Notes under the pieces: generated by a model | Seen by the model: the letters and a program-made list of their open reading frames with translations, nothing else | The model's database searches: none | What the model was told of the DNA's origin: nothing | Translations under genes and position numbers: made by a program | Part shown: piece after piece, positions 44,775 through 55,736 of the stretch | How positions within the stretch are numbered: position 1 is the stretch's first letter | Layout: each line of letters opens with the position of its first letter | NCBI GenBank assembly: GCA_003194525.1 | Contig: NBIV01000202.1 | Span: 87,089 to 151,088, forward strand | Source: Gracilariopsis chorda | Taxonomy: Eukaryota > Rhodophyta > Florideophyceae > Gracilariales > Gracilariaceae | Length of the DNA stretch: 64,000 nt | Direction of reading: 5' to 3'

Positions 44775-46415
44775 ATGGTCAACAGCGTTCCCACCGATCA
44801 TTGTCAACGCGTGTCAGCACATTTCCTGCCTCTCGAACAACCAGACGCAGGAAATGGTCCACATCATGTACAACGTCTGTTAGACGATCCTACGCCGCGA
44901 ATCGCGTCGGTTACGACTCCCAGCAACTCTACAGGTCAAACAAGTCAGCCTCAGATTGCATACGTTTCCACTGCACCTCAACCACTCCTTCCTTCTACTT
45001 CTGAATTGCACTCGGCTCATGTTTCGGCTGTTACGCAAGCTCGCGTTATCCGACGTAGCCCTCGCAAGCATCCTTCCGTAAATCAACAAAGAAGCAACAA
45101 CAGCAACGTAGGGAGTTTGGCTGGTACTTCGGAGCTTGAAGGTCTTTCATTTACTGAAAAGGACAACGCGGTACGGTTCTACTCCTACTTGAAAGAGAAA
45201 ACCGTGAAGAAAATTCAGCTGATCGCAAGACAATGGAAGCTGAAGATAAGTAACAGATCGGAAAGCGAACTGATATCTAGATGCATGCTACACTTGTATA
45301 TGACAACCAGGAAAAACATTTCTTTTGATAATATTGTGAAACAGAACAGAGCTTGTAATGACTATGATGTGTGGGTTCAAAATGCGGTTAAGAGTTTACG
45401 AACGTGGGAATTGCTTCCAGAAATTCAATCTCTTTTGCACATGGTGTATCCTGGAGAGAAATCGGGAGTGCTGAGGTCACTGTTTGGAGGGGGGAGTAGA
45501 AGCGATGCTGACAATGGTCCATCAAATTCTGGGACAGCGAACTTCTCTCTCAACGAGTTTGCTCACTTGCTTGTGCTTCTGCGGGACGATTTACTCTGTG
45601 GACATGCGGTATTTAAAGCTTGTGGTGGGCAGCTTACCCGGGAAGAGAGCGATGCTCGTGTCACGCGTGAGTCCTTTTGGGGAGCGATTGCTCAGAGATT
45701 TAACGATGTTCGTGTAGATTCAAGGGAAGATTTAACTGGCCTTTTGGAAGGAGTTGATTCAAACAGTCGCCCTCTTGCTATCAGAACGGCCTCATCTCTC
45801 AAAGATCATTTTTTCGCGGCAAAGAGATCTTTTACTATAGTGTACGACAGATGGTCGGCGTCAGGGCAGAACGATCCTACTCGCATTACAGCTTTTTTGT
45901 CGCTGTGCAGTACCAGCGGAGACTACTCATCGGATTAGAAAAGGACTTTGATAATGTTCTTGGTGTGCATGGTGGGAACTTCCCAAGAGGACACAGAGCT
46001 TCTTCAGATGGCTTCCAAACTTATTAGTAATGAAAGAGGATGGCTAGATGAAGGCGTAAAGGAAACGCTAACGGATAGAACATGTGAAACAAAACAGAAA
46101 AAAAGGAAAATTACGGAACTTCAGAATGGTTTGGAGGACTTGTCTAAGTCTATAAGTAATTTTACTGGCTATGTGAAGCAGCAATTTGAGATCCAGAAAG
46201 CACAAAGCGAGACTGCGCATGGAAGGGGTTTGATTTACGCCAATGAAGCTGAAGAGGAAGGAGTTTTAGTCGGTAAGCTGTTGGAGAGTGCGGAACGATA
46301 CCAGCGTGCTTCTGAGTATATTGATGAAGAAGTCCAGGACATTTTGCGAACAAGTCTTATGCGAAGCAAGAAACGATACAGAAAGTTCTGCAAGGAAACA
46401 AGTGAAAATGACTAG
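44775..46415 (+). pseudogene. Harbinger ORF1, Myb/SANT-like DNA-binding protein
   Basis: ORF1 proteins of Harbinger transposons bind DNA and help the transposase reach the nucleus and the ends. I chose the ATG at 44775 (AAG-ATG-G); the open frame extends further upstream only with a TTG. A Pro/Ser-rich N-terminus is followed by a helical region (VKKIQLIARQWKLKI) and, near residues 290-370, a pattern FWGAIAQRFN ... RTASSLKDHF ... YDRWSASGQND typical of the Myb/SANT-like domain. A TAG at 45936-45938 breaks the frame; the same frame then resumes with a Lys/Glu-rich, coiled-coil-like tail to 46415. An alternative frame from the T6 run (45893-45898) avoids the stop and reads more naturally, suggesting two compensating indels. 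Confidence 0.6.
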
Positions 46416-46815
46416 GACAATGAAGATAACTGACTTTCTCCGTGCTTCTGCAATTGTTGTTTGCTTCTAGGCACTGTTCATAATCTGTTCATATCGTAAC
46501 GTTTCTAGTGATTTGATCGTGGTGGCAATGTCTGCTAGAGACTTGTCATCGGGTAATGGCGGAAAGCGATCATTCTTGATGAGTTCTATGTTATAAAGGA
46601 GTTTGTTTTACAGAATTCGTTCTCTCTTCCCCTTCGTAGCAATGTGCTAATCATACTCGCGAGCAGACACGGTAACACCACCACGACATTGGCCCAGTGC
46701 CCGCATTGGCGTTGAAGCCGAACCCAATAACATCCATCTTCTCTCTCCCTCTCTTTACAGAGCACAATCCTGGAAAGTGCCTCTTCAACCAAGGCATTCT
46801 CTTCGTACTCTTGGT

Positions 46816-47923
46816 TTAGATGAACAAGCTGAGTAGTAGCTGCAAAAGATGTTTGAATTGGCGGCGGGCTTGAACTCTCTTCGTCTTCTTCTTCTTATCA
46901 ATGTAGTGTACGAACTGAGACTTCTCTGGTTGCGGAATGAGCTCCAAGTTCCTTCGAATTCCGGAACCAATCTCATCTATGATCGCATTTACAACAGTCT
47001 TCAAGAGCCGCATGGCAAACCTCTGATCTTCTGCTGAGGTGTCCCTGTCCCGCCAAGCTGGATTAGCCATGAGGAACAAATGAATATCACGAAGAAGCTC
47101 ACTAACTCGACAGTTAGAAAACCCTCGTTTCGAGACCTTTGCGACAGATTTGATACATATAGAAGATTTGGCCAATGCAGAAGATTTCTCCGACTCAGAG
47201 CGTTGAATAGCTCTGATGTTAGTCAACAAAAGGTTAATAAGCGCAGTTAGAAGAAGGTTTTGATCACACGACTCCAGCACCTTAATAACAAGGTTCTTAA
47301 CCGCGTTTCGAACCGCCTTCTGCGAATGATTAAGCCGCGGCGGAATCTTCGCGGCAACGGTGTTAGTCGGGATTACCCGACTTCCATACGTTTCTAGAGC
47401 AACGGCGATAGCCTCCACAACGGCGACTACAACCTTCGGGGTGCGATGGTTAAAGCCGACTGTTGCGACGACATCGACAGCGACATCGCCCGCATCAGCG
47501 CCCACATACATGGCAAATGTGTCTTGCTTTTGTCTTGTTGAGCGGTCTTCCGGCAAACCTCTTTTCAGCGACAGCCTTAGCGACTTCGGCGGCGGACCTT
47601 CGCACCATTCGTGGCGGCACCGTGTCCGCATATTTGGTAATGGACTCAAAGGCGGCAAGCGGTGCAGCGGCGCTTGCATCGCGAGCCATCTTAGCGAGGT
47701 AAGGAAAGAAGTCAGAGTAAATCTTGTCATCTTCTGGAGTGACGGCAAACTTGTCGGCCCCCTCCCTGCACACAAGTTCCTCGATGCGCCACGCTTTGTG
47801 CACGATTCGCTCGGAGTAAGGCAGCTTTGTGGCCGCCTTGACAATGTCATCTTGCTGTGCGCTTTCGGCAGAAGCATTGGCGTTTATGTGAGCAACAGAA
47901 GCCCAACAAAGGTCTTGTAGCAC
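46816..47923 (-). pseudogene. Unrecognised gene inside Harbinger transposon
   Basis: Two overlapping minus-strand frames. The upstream one (47495-47923, no ATG start visible) is rich in Ala and charged residues (DKIYSDFFPYLAKMARDASA) and ends in CHVCGR before a stop, followed by more Cys and Arg codons. The other frame is open over 46816-47877, and its downstream part (about 46816-47490) looks coding: SELLRDIHLFLMANPAWRDR, then NAIIDEIGSGIRRNLELIPQ and a Lys-rich end. A frameshift near 47500-47520 or a small intron would join them. I recognise no family. It lies between ORF1 and the transposase, in the transposase orientation, so it could be a third transposon gene or a captured host gene. 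Confidence 0.45.
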
Positions 47924-48089
47924 TGAGCGGAGGAATGCTGGAAGAGCGATAGACGACTAAATATCGCGTCACCGGCAGCCACCTACCTGGAGCAGACTGG
48001 AGGAATTAAAGAATCCAAGCAGTTACACTTTCCTTCGACTTCAGAACTCGATCCAGAAGAGGGCTCGGCAACGCCTTGACGTTCTAAAT

Positions 48090-49538
48090 CTATAACTCAG
48101 AACTTCGACACGGCGCACCTGCAACAGCCGGGCGGCTGAGACCTTTCCTTCGTATCACCTCAACCAACTCCTCTCTCTTCGAAAACATGCCCCTACCACT
48201 CTCTGCACTCATTGCTTCCCCTGTTACACAAGTTGAGTGGCGATCTTTACAGCAGTCATACCACTCGAGTACGTCTTTGTTACGTTCGCAAACATCGTCC
48301 TGGGTGACTTCCTTCCAGCTACCGGGTTTATTATCGATACAAAAGTTGTGAAGCTTCATGCATAACGCCACAATCTCTGAACATATCTCAGGGGAAAACT
48401 CTAAATCTCGTAGCACACGCCATCTTGCCACGAGCATCCCAAAAGCTTGCTCCACGTGAATACGAAGAGAAGAAAGAAAAAAATTAAAGGCATCTTCCCA
48501 ACAACTACTCACTTGTGATATGGGTATTGGACAAATAAGACTGTTGGTACAAAGATAAGCCTCATCCCCCGCGATCCAATACTCGATCTGAAGCTTATTA
48601 TTTGCAAGATACTGCCCAAGCTCAGACACAGTATGTGCCAATTGGTCATGCGTTGAGCCGACGCATCGAATAGAAACGTCCAAAAACCGATAACGAGAAT
48701 CCACAAGAGCCTGAACTGGTAGCGAGTAGAATCCTTTCCGACAATAGAACGCAGCTGCATGAGGACAAGAAGGTTTCTTAATTTTTATCGCGATGCCATC
48801 GAGTGCACCTACACAGCCGGTGAGAGGACTAAGCGTACGTAGAGAATGCTTGAACCCCATACACAATTCATGAAGTTCCTCTTCTGAGCGCGGTAGACCT
48901 GGAAGAACGAGAACCTTCATTAAAGCCTTTTGCGTCTCGTGAAACACTTGATATGTAGATGACCGCCCAATATGAAAAGAGAGCATAATATCACCATAGC
49001 TCGCTCCAGCCAACATCCGTAATGTAATCGCTAATCGCGTTCTCGGCGTTATTGTTAATCTACCAGATCGTTCTCCCATTTCCGTATTCTTCATTAGCAA
49101 ATATGAGACTTGTCCATATAGAAGTTCAAAATCGTCGTTCGAGATGCGAAACACCGGCCTAAAGGCACGAGAATTCAGATTGGATGACAAAGTTTCAAAC
49201 GTTAGATGGCGCTTGACAACTGCCGGGGTGCGGCGACGGACAGGTTTTGTAGCATTCAAAACTGTTCTGGTGACGTCCAAGTAATGCGAGTAAAGATCTA
49301 CAACCACTGCAGTCTGCATTAGAAGTCTGTTAGTTGAAGAGCTAGAAATGATGGCCACCATGTTTGTTGTGTGCCAGTGTATTTTCGATAGTGATTGCAG
49401 TGTAGTTATAAGAAGTATTGTTATGTCTGCTTCATTGAAAACTTTCTTTAACCGCAAGACGTACCCACAATCGGTATACAAGACGGAGAGTATAATGAGA
49501 TGGAATGCGATTGACAAACGAGTTTCGGAGGAGATCAT
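48090..49538 (-). CDS. PIF/Harbinger DDE transposase
   Basis: 482 codons, uninterrupted. It cuts and joins the transposon ends in the nucleus. A helix-turn-helix-like region (RTRLAITLRMLAGASYGDIM) begins at residue 166. The nuclease core of the DDE_4 type has GALDG (Asp247), GSTHD (Asp298), GDEAYL (Asp325; GDSAYP is more usual) and RIHVEQAFGMLVARW (Glu363), followed by LCMKLHNFCID. The first 59 residues are hydrophobic and unlike the family, so translation may start at Met60 (49361). Length and motif order fit the family, and no inactivating change is evident. This is the strongest candidate for an active enzyme in the transposon. Confidence 0.9.
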   Translation of the reverse strand: MISSETRLSIAFHLIILSVLYTDCGYVLRLKKVFNEADITILLITTLQSLSKIHWHTTNMVAIISSSSTNRLLMQTAVVVDLYSHYLDVTRTVLNATKPVRRRTPAVVKRHLTFETLSSNLNSRAFRPVFRISNDDFELLYGQVSYLLMKNTEMGERSGRLTITPRTRLAITLRMLAGASYGDIMLSFHIGRSSTYQVFHETQKALMKVLVLPGLPRSEEELHELCMGFKHSLRTLSPLTGCVGALDGIAIKIKKPSCPHAAAFYCRKGFYSLPVQALVDSRYRFLDVSIRCVGSTHDQLAHTVSELGQYLANNKLQIEYWIAGDEAYLCTNSLICPIPISQVSSCWEDAFNFFLSSLRIHVEQAFGMLVARWRVLRDLEFSPEICSEIVALCMKLHNFCIDNKPGSWKEVTQDDVCERNKDVLEWYDCCKDRHSTCVTGEAMSAESGRGMFSKREELVEVIRRKGLSRPAVAGAPCRSSEL

Positions 49539-49771
49539 TACCTCTTGTAGCAGAGGAGGTTCAACATAGTGGTGCGGAATAACACTGCGTCAAAGCATTT
49601 TGTCGGGCAGATCGGCGATGCTTAATAGACAGAGGGGCTAGCGCCCCGGTTCGGGGCACTAGAGAAGACAAGACATTAACTTACAGCCATTCAAATTTTG
49701 AAAAACTCAATGTATGGGGGCGTTCACGTTTTTGCATTCACGATCGTCAACGCTGTTAAGGCAGGCCCTCA

Positions 49772-50366
49772 ACAGCGAGGGCGCCAGCGGAGACCGTGTA
49801 ACCAAGTCTCAACGCTCGTCCAGATGCGTCTGGTACGCGAATCACAGGCGGAGGTCGAGTCCTCTACGCCTGGAGTATCCTCACGAGTAGCTCTGAAGCA
49901 AACTCGGAAATGTAATAAATTCGTAAAGGCGGGCGCACTGACGGGAGAAAATACCTCCGCTACCCTAAGGGTTGAACCCCTGGACCCTGGTAACTCTCTC
50001 CAGGTGAGGTACGAAATTCTTCCCGACCTACCCTGTTCTGCGCACTTCAGAACGAGGTAATCCGTACGTGTCGTCCCAGGGAGGTTAGTAGCTGTCGCGA
50101 TAAGCGTTCACCAGTTAACCCCTGCTAGACACTTGCAGGAAAATAGCGTGGTCTCCCTTGTGCGCTGAAGCAATGAAGCCGGGATCGGAACAGGCGCAGG
50201 TCGGCTTACCAGAGAAGGTGTCTCTGAACGCTTTGCCTACTTTCACCACAGCACCAAATACTTCCACAAGACTCGCAAAGATGATCTGCGCAAGAAGATG
50301 AATCGAACGAAAGAAACTCAAAAGAGCGCGACGTCTGCAAAATATCGACGCTCTGAGCCCATAACC
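49772..50366 (-). promoter_or_regulatory. Copy E leader, LTR-proximal part, with primer site
   Basis: Contains the two-hairpin block (49930-50006), the 69-base segment 50181-50249 identical to the family C leader, with the splice-donor-like CTGGTAAGC, and the primer site 50347-50366. The other family A leaders (5674-6370 and 6976-7651) lack the 69-base segment, so this leader looks like an A/C mosaic. Confidence 0.7.
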
Positions 50367-51179
50367 TGATGATGTAAACGATAGTTGGGTTTCGGCGGAA
50401 ATGAAAAAGGAAAGAAAGAAAGAAAATAAAGAGTGAAGGTTGCCAGCCTTCGGGCCGAGTTTACTTGGTACTGCGACTTCAGAGTCTTTTATAGCACATC
50501 TACTTCGCACTTCCACTACAAGAAAACCCTACAGCACTAAGTGGGGACACCCAATACTACCAATCATAGTCAAACATAACACAATAAGGGTTGCCCAAAC
50601 TGATTACAGCTTAGTACAACCAGGCATAACAACATTACAACACATTGCAACCACGCACACCAAGTGAACCAAGCAGCCAACAACGCACAATAAGTGAACC
50701 GGACATGCCAACAATGTGCCAGCATGCTGCAGCACTGTATACACACTTCCTCGCATCATCATGACAATGACAAAGCACAAATACACATGCCACCGCATCC
50801 ATGTACATACCCTAGGTGTGTTGCGTGCATGCCACGTGCTTACTTGCACAAGCGCACACATGAAACACTTCCATATACCTGTAAACCACATGTAGCCACA
50901 CATATTCTTCAGTACCATGCCCATTCACCTTATGCCAAGTGGCCAGTTCCGTGCCCAGGACCAATAGAATGCATAACACTTGTAACCAATACGTTGCATA
51001 TGAGTATTTGCAGTAGCCAATCATATGCCCGTTTCACGTTGGGTTTGAGAACACATGCATATGCGCTTTTGTAGAGCAGGTCCCAAGAACAGCCCTCCGT
51101 TATATCAAACTTTGGTTCCAAGTGTTGCTTTACGATGTCCCCGGACTACCAGGCACTCGACTATGTGCTAACATCAACA
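50367..51179 (-). repeat. Family A 5' LTR of copy E
   Basis: 813 bases from TGATGATGTAAACG to GCTAACATCAACA. The U3 module is near its right end (about 50995-51070). To its right the sequence AGGTA (51180) begins family C pol, the expected target of the E insertion. The matching left copy of the duplication is lost with the E 3' end. Confidence 0.85.
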
Positions 51180-52029
51180 AGGTACATCCGGACAACTCCT
51201 TGGTGTCAAGCTGGGACAGTCGCTGTATATTGAAAGTATACTTGGACGGTTTGGTCTCCAGAACGCTAAGCCAGTACCTAGCCCTATGGTGGAGTGCTTC
51301 TTCACATCTCTAGCAATCGAGGAGGACAGATCACCAATGGATGTGCAGTTGTACCAGCAGATTATCGGGTCTCTGCTGTACTTGGCACTACGTACTAGGG
51401 TGGATATAGTTGCTCCAGTTCTCATCTTGGCTGGTTTTCAGAGTGCTCCTACCGCTTGGTGTCACAAAGCTGTGAAGCGTGTGCTCAGGTACCTGTGTGG
51501 AATGCAACAGCATGGGCCATGCTACAGGCCTGGGTCGCTAGATCTGCATGGTTTTGTGGACTTTGACTACGCTGGAGATACTGAGAGTCGGAAGTCGATG
51601 TCTGGGAATATCGTTACACTTGGGTCAGCAACCTGCTGGTATAGTGGTAGAAAACAAGCGTCAGTTGTGCTATCAAGTGGTGAGGCGGAGTACTATGCTC
51701 TGACTTTGGCTCCACAGGAAGTGGTATGGGTTGCTCGTGTGCTACGGGAATGCGGCATCGACATGAAACCTTTGGTTCCTCTACACTCTTACAACCAGTG
51801 CGCATTGGAGTGGGCTGGTGGTGAAAGGTGTCCTTCTAGTCGTGCTAAGCACATTGATGTAAACGTTCACTTTATCCGAGATCTCATAAGAGACAATGTG
51901 ATTAGTGTTCAATACGTCCCAAGTGAGCTGAATGATGCCGATTTACTCACCAAGCCATTGGGACGTATGAGTGTTAAAGCAATTCTCAAACGGCTTGGTC
52001 TTGGACAGGAACTCGAGGAGGAGTGTTGA
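51180..52029 (+). pseudogene. Family C pol end: RT tail and RNase H
   Basis: Plus-strand frame continuing from the E insertion point (QLLGVKLGQSLYIESILGRFG) through RNase H (FVDFDYAGD, SSGEAEYYAL) to EEEC-TGA. It shares private variants (CGMQQHGPCY, DTESRKSMSGNIV) with the copy at 29116-33465 but keeps Trp where that one has a TGA at 32893-32895. In the RNase H motif HSDNQCAL this copy reads HSYNQCAL: the catalytic Asp is Tyr, so the domain is inactive. The left part of this element is not visible in the window. Confidence 0.85.
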
Positions 52030-52757
52030 AGTGTTGAACTCTACAAGTGGTCGAGTGCCCTGCCAGCCCCCACAGAAGGTGTCAGCTTGGTCCAAAACCA
52101 AACCTTCAGGGGACGATGGGCACGTTTGGAGCCCCTCACTCCAAAAGCGCATATGCGCCTCTGCTCAAACCCAACGTGAAACGGCAATGCTATTGGCTAC
52201 TGCAAAATGCTATATGCATTGTATACCGTACAAGTGTTATGGAGTGTATGGTACTGAATTGCGGATATGCACAAGTGGAGCAATGTGGTTGGTCCAAATA
52301 TGCGCGTAGTAGACGGTTGTGATGCAATGCCAAAGATGCGAATGGGAGCTGTATTGGGTGATTTGGGGCAATATGCGTTTTTGGGCTGCGCTGAGGGGTT
52401 GGAGTGCCAGGATAGAAATTGTTGATTTTTTAGAGCTGCTTCCAGATCAAGGGACTGGCAGTGGATTTGCTGCATTGATTGATTTAGTGATTTGAAATTG
52501 TGACCATCTAGATTGTGCGCGCTTTTCGTGTACACCTGAACACACGAATAACGTATAGTGTAATGATGCAAGCACCGCTGTCGCTTGCTGCGACGACGGT
52601 GAAGTGTGTGCGGTAGGGTATATGTAGATTGGGTTTGCCTGCTGTCGAGTAAACTGGTCGACCAATGCTGAATATCTTCCTTGTTTTATTTTCTTGTTTC
52701 TTCTTCCTCCCTTTCTTTCTTCCCTTTTTGTTTTCATAACCCGCGTGCGTTGCGACA
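52024..52757 (+). repeat. Family C 3' LTR
   Basis: About 734 bases, TGTTGAAGTGTTGAAC to GTGCGTTGCGACA. The U3 module is at about 52145-52222, with a TATATG box near 52620. It is followed at 52758 by plus-strand family A gag, so this element inserted into an A gag. Confidence 0.85.
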
Positions 52758-53279
52758 GAGACATCGTCTACGGGCTGCATCTCGCATCAAAGGAGTCTGG
52801 AATGACGTAATGTCAGGCTCGGAGGGGTCATACAGTGCTACCACGACGCAGGCGTCAGGCTCAAGCGCTCCACGGACCACTCCCCGTGTACTTTCCAAAC
52901 GAGAAAAGGCATGCGCAATCATAATATGCGCACTTGGAGATGCCCCTCTGCGTGTGGTTATAGACGTCGATGATGACCCTGGGCGTATGCTCCAACTTCT
53001 TGATGCGAGGTATGCGTCTAAAAGGACAGTGACACGTATTGCTGTACAGACCCAGCTATTCCGAATGTCGTATAATGGTCAGAATATGTCGGACTATGTC
53101 GACCAGTTTGCGTCCCTATTCTCTCAGCTAGACCGAATGGGGAAGGATGCTGCCATTCCCGAACCCCACAAGGCGCCAATGCTGTTAGCCTCTATTGATT
53201 TCAACTGCTCACTGGAGTCAACGGCTGCAGCACTTCGGACAGAGGACATCTCGGATCTGACCTGGGACTTTGTGGCCGC
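52758..53279 (+). pseudogene. Family A gag fragment
   Basis: Plus-strand frame RHRLRAASRIKGVWNDV to DLTWDFVA, about 170 codons with no stop. The N-terminal dozen residues lie left of the family C insertion and are not visible. On the right it is cut by a minus-strand family A LTR before the zinc knuckle. Confidence 0.8.
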
Positions 53280-54902
53280 TGTTGATATGAAATGATGTTG
53301 AGAGATGATGTTGGGCTTCGGCGGAAATGAAAAGGAAAGAAAGAAAGAAAATAAAGAGTGAAGGTTGCCAGGCTTGGGGGCGAGTTTACTTGGTACTGCG
53401 ACTTCAGAGTCTTATACAGCACATCTACTTCGCACTACCACTACAAGAAAACCCTACCCCACTAAGTGGGGACACCCAATACTACTAATCATAATCAAAC
53501 ATAACACAATAAGGGTTGCACACACTGAGTACAGCTTAGTACAACCATGCATAACAACATAACAACACATTACAACCACGCAGACCAAGTGAACCAAGCA
53601 GCCAACAATGCGCAACAAGTGAACCAGACATGCCATTAATGTGCCAGCATGTGACAGCACTGTGTAAACACTTACTTGCATCATCATGACTATGACAAAG
53701 CACAAATTCACATGCCACCACATCCATGTACATATCCTAGGTGGGTTGCGTGCATGGCACGTGCTTACTTGCACAACTGCAAATATGGAACACCTGCATG
53801 TACCTTTAAACCAGATGTAGCCACACATATTCCTAACTACAATGCCCATTCACCTTATGCCAAGCGGCCAGTTCCGTGCCCAGGACCCATAGAATGCATA
53901 ACATGTTGAAAGTTGTAAGGAAGTTGAAGGGATGGAAGGGAAGTTCGCCAGCTCTGGCTTGGATTTACTCGGAGGTCCTTCAGGCACATCTTATATACCA
54001 CTCTAAACTCGAATTGCGCGGGAACACCAACTACAAGTAAAACCTAAACCACTAAGCAGGGACACTCAATACTACCAATCATCATCTAACATGACATAGA
54101 CAGCTCAGCACAACCTCATTACATCAACGCACACCAACGCACCAACGTTCCGTAATAGTTACGTGCATACACATGACCATGACAAGGCACAAATTCACGA
54201 CTTCAACACACGCCAGCACATGCCAACACATCACGGTAAGTCAACACGTCACGGTAAGTCGGCACGTAACCTGTGGTGTTAGTGCCATGTCATCAAGTGG
54301 CAATGCATCAAGTGGCCATGCACACAACACCCACGTCATCAATATACCCGTGCATGTGTAAACCTGTTGACAGTGCATGCGCACCTTACCATTGTACCAA
54401 ACACTGCTGTACCACTTGTACCAGGTGTCAACCACTTCACCAGTATCCCCTGCACACAACGTACACTATGACCACTGTAGTAGCTGGACACGTGGGTGTG
54501 TCCAACCGATCCAGTTATGCCATACCACTTGTACGCACCACGTTGCATATGTACATTTGCAGTAGCCAATCAGAAGCCAGTTTCACGTTGGGTTCGCGCA
54601 CACGCGCATATGCGCTTTCGCAGAGGTACCCTCCAGAACAGCCCATGCTCCCCGGAAAATTTGGTTTTCAATGACAGCACAGGTACTACTGCCAACATAA
54701 CACTTGTAACCAATACGTTGCCTATGAGTATTTGCAGCAGCCAATCATATGCCCGTTTCACGTTGGGTTTGAGAACACACGCATATGCGCTTTTGCAAAG
54801 CATCTCCCAAAAACAGCCCTCCGTTATATGAAACTTTGTTTCCAAGTGCTGCACCATGATGTCCCAGGACTACCAGGCACTTGACCATGTGCTAACATCA
54901 AC
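53280..54902 (-). repeat. Family A LTR split by a solo family B LTR
   Basis: Two blocks of family A LTR (53280-53903 and 54698-54902) that join correctly once the family B LTR and one TAACA are removed. Starts TGTTGATATGAAATG and ends near CTAACATCAAC. The right block has the U3 module. It lies between an A gag (plus) on the left and a 35-base scrap of A pol on the right. Confidence 0.85.
53904..54697 (-). repeat. Solo family B LTR with target duplication
   Basis: 794 bases, TGTTGAAAGTTGTAAGG to CTACTGCCAACA, flanked by TAACA at 53899-53903 and 54698-54702. No internal region, so it is what LTR-LTR recombination leaves. Has TATATAAG on the minus strand near 53990 and two copies of the 15-base CATCAAGTGGC... 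repeat near 54291-54320. Confidence 0.9.
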
Positions 54903-54937
54903 GCAGCCATTTCTCTCTTTCAGTTGGGGTTGCAGAC
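54903..54937 (-). pseudogene. 35-base scrap of family A pol
   Basis: Matches copy E pol just upstream of RT (near 34888-34923; coding sense SATPTEREKW). It separates the family A LTR from the family B element and marks the sequence into which one of them inserted. Confidence 0.6.
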
Positions 54938-55716
54938 TGTTGAAAGTTGTAAGGAAGTTGAGGGGATGGAAGGGAAGTTCGCCAGCTCTAGCTTGGATTT
55001 ACTTGGAGGTCATTCAGGCACATCTTATGTACCACTCTAAACTCGAATTGCGCGGGAACACCAACTACAAGTAAAACCTAAACCACTAAGCAGGGACACT
55101 CAATACTACCAATCATCATCTAACATGACATAGCCAGCTCAGCACAACCTCATTACATCAACGCACACCAACGCACCAACGTTCCGTAATAGTTACGTGC
55201 ATACACATGACCATGACAAGGCACAAATTCACGACTTCAACACACGCCAGCACATGCCAACACATCACGGTAAGTCAACACGTCACGGTAAGTCGGCACT
55301 TAACCTGTGGTGTTAGTGCCATGTCATCATGTGGCAATGCACACAACACCTACGTCATCAATATACCCGTGCATGTGTAAACCTGTTGACAGTGCATGCG
55401 CACCTTACCATTGTACCAACCACTGCTGTACCACTTGTACCAGGTGTCAACCACTTCACCAGTATCCCCTGCACACAACGTACACTATGACCACTGTAGT
55501 AGCTGGACACGTGGGTGTGTCCAACCGATCCAGTTATGCCATACCACTTGTACGCACCACGTTGCATATGTACATTTGCAGTAGCCAATCAGAAGCCAGT
55601 TTCACGTTGGGTTCGCGCACACGCGCATATGCGCTTTTGCAGAGGTACCCTCTAAAACAGCCCATGCTCCCCGGAACATTTGGTTTTCAGTGACAGCACA
55701 GGTACTACTGCCAGCA
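54938..55716 (-). repeat. Family B 3' LTR
   Basis: 779 bases, TGTTGAAAGTTGTAAGG to CTACTGCCAGCA (normally CCAACA). The TATA position reads TACATAAG in both LTRs of this element, compared with TATATAAG in the solo and array copies. One copy of the 15-base repeat is present. Confidence 0.9.
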
Positions 55717-55736
55717 CCCCCCCTCTGTCACTGACT

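Larger units (their letters stand above)
44450..49768. mobile_element. PIF/Harbinger DNA transposon
   Basis: 5,319 bases bounded by terminal inverted repeats of 22-23 bases (GGGCCTGTCTTAACAAGCGT at the left; the right end reads inward as GGGCCTGCCTTAACAGCGTT), differing by one mismatch and one indel. A 3-base duplication TCA flanks it (44447-44449 and 49769-49771); PIF/Harbinger elements make 3-base duplications, usually TWA. It carries a DDE transposase (minus), a Myb/SANT-like ORF1 (plus) and a third, unrecognised minus-strand gene. Intervals 46416-46815, 47924-48089 and 49539-49746 hold no clear gene; a GC-rich hairpin (GCCCCGGTTCGGGGC) lies near 49641-49656. It inserted in the leader of copy E. 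Confidence 0.9.
34193..51179 (-). mobile_element. Family A element, copy E, with nested insertions
   Basis: Minus strand. Pieces from right to left: 5' LTR 50367-51179, primer site 50347-50366, leader 49772-50366 continued at 44224-44446, gag 43741-44223 continued from 37142 leftward, protease, integrase and RT to 34193. The gaps are a PIF/Harbinger transposon (44450-49768) and a complete family C element (37143-43740), each flanked by target duplications. The RNase H end and 3' LTR are missing: RT stops at 34193 against the family C LTR. To the right it abuts family C pol at 51180 (AGGTA), into which E inserted. Confidence 0.85.

Noticed and set aside
47360-47920. Plus-strand frame of 186 codons opposite the unrecognised Harbinger gene
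   Set aside because: Antisense to a more protein-like minus-strand frame; looks like a shadow.
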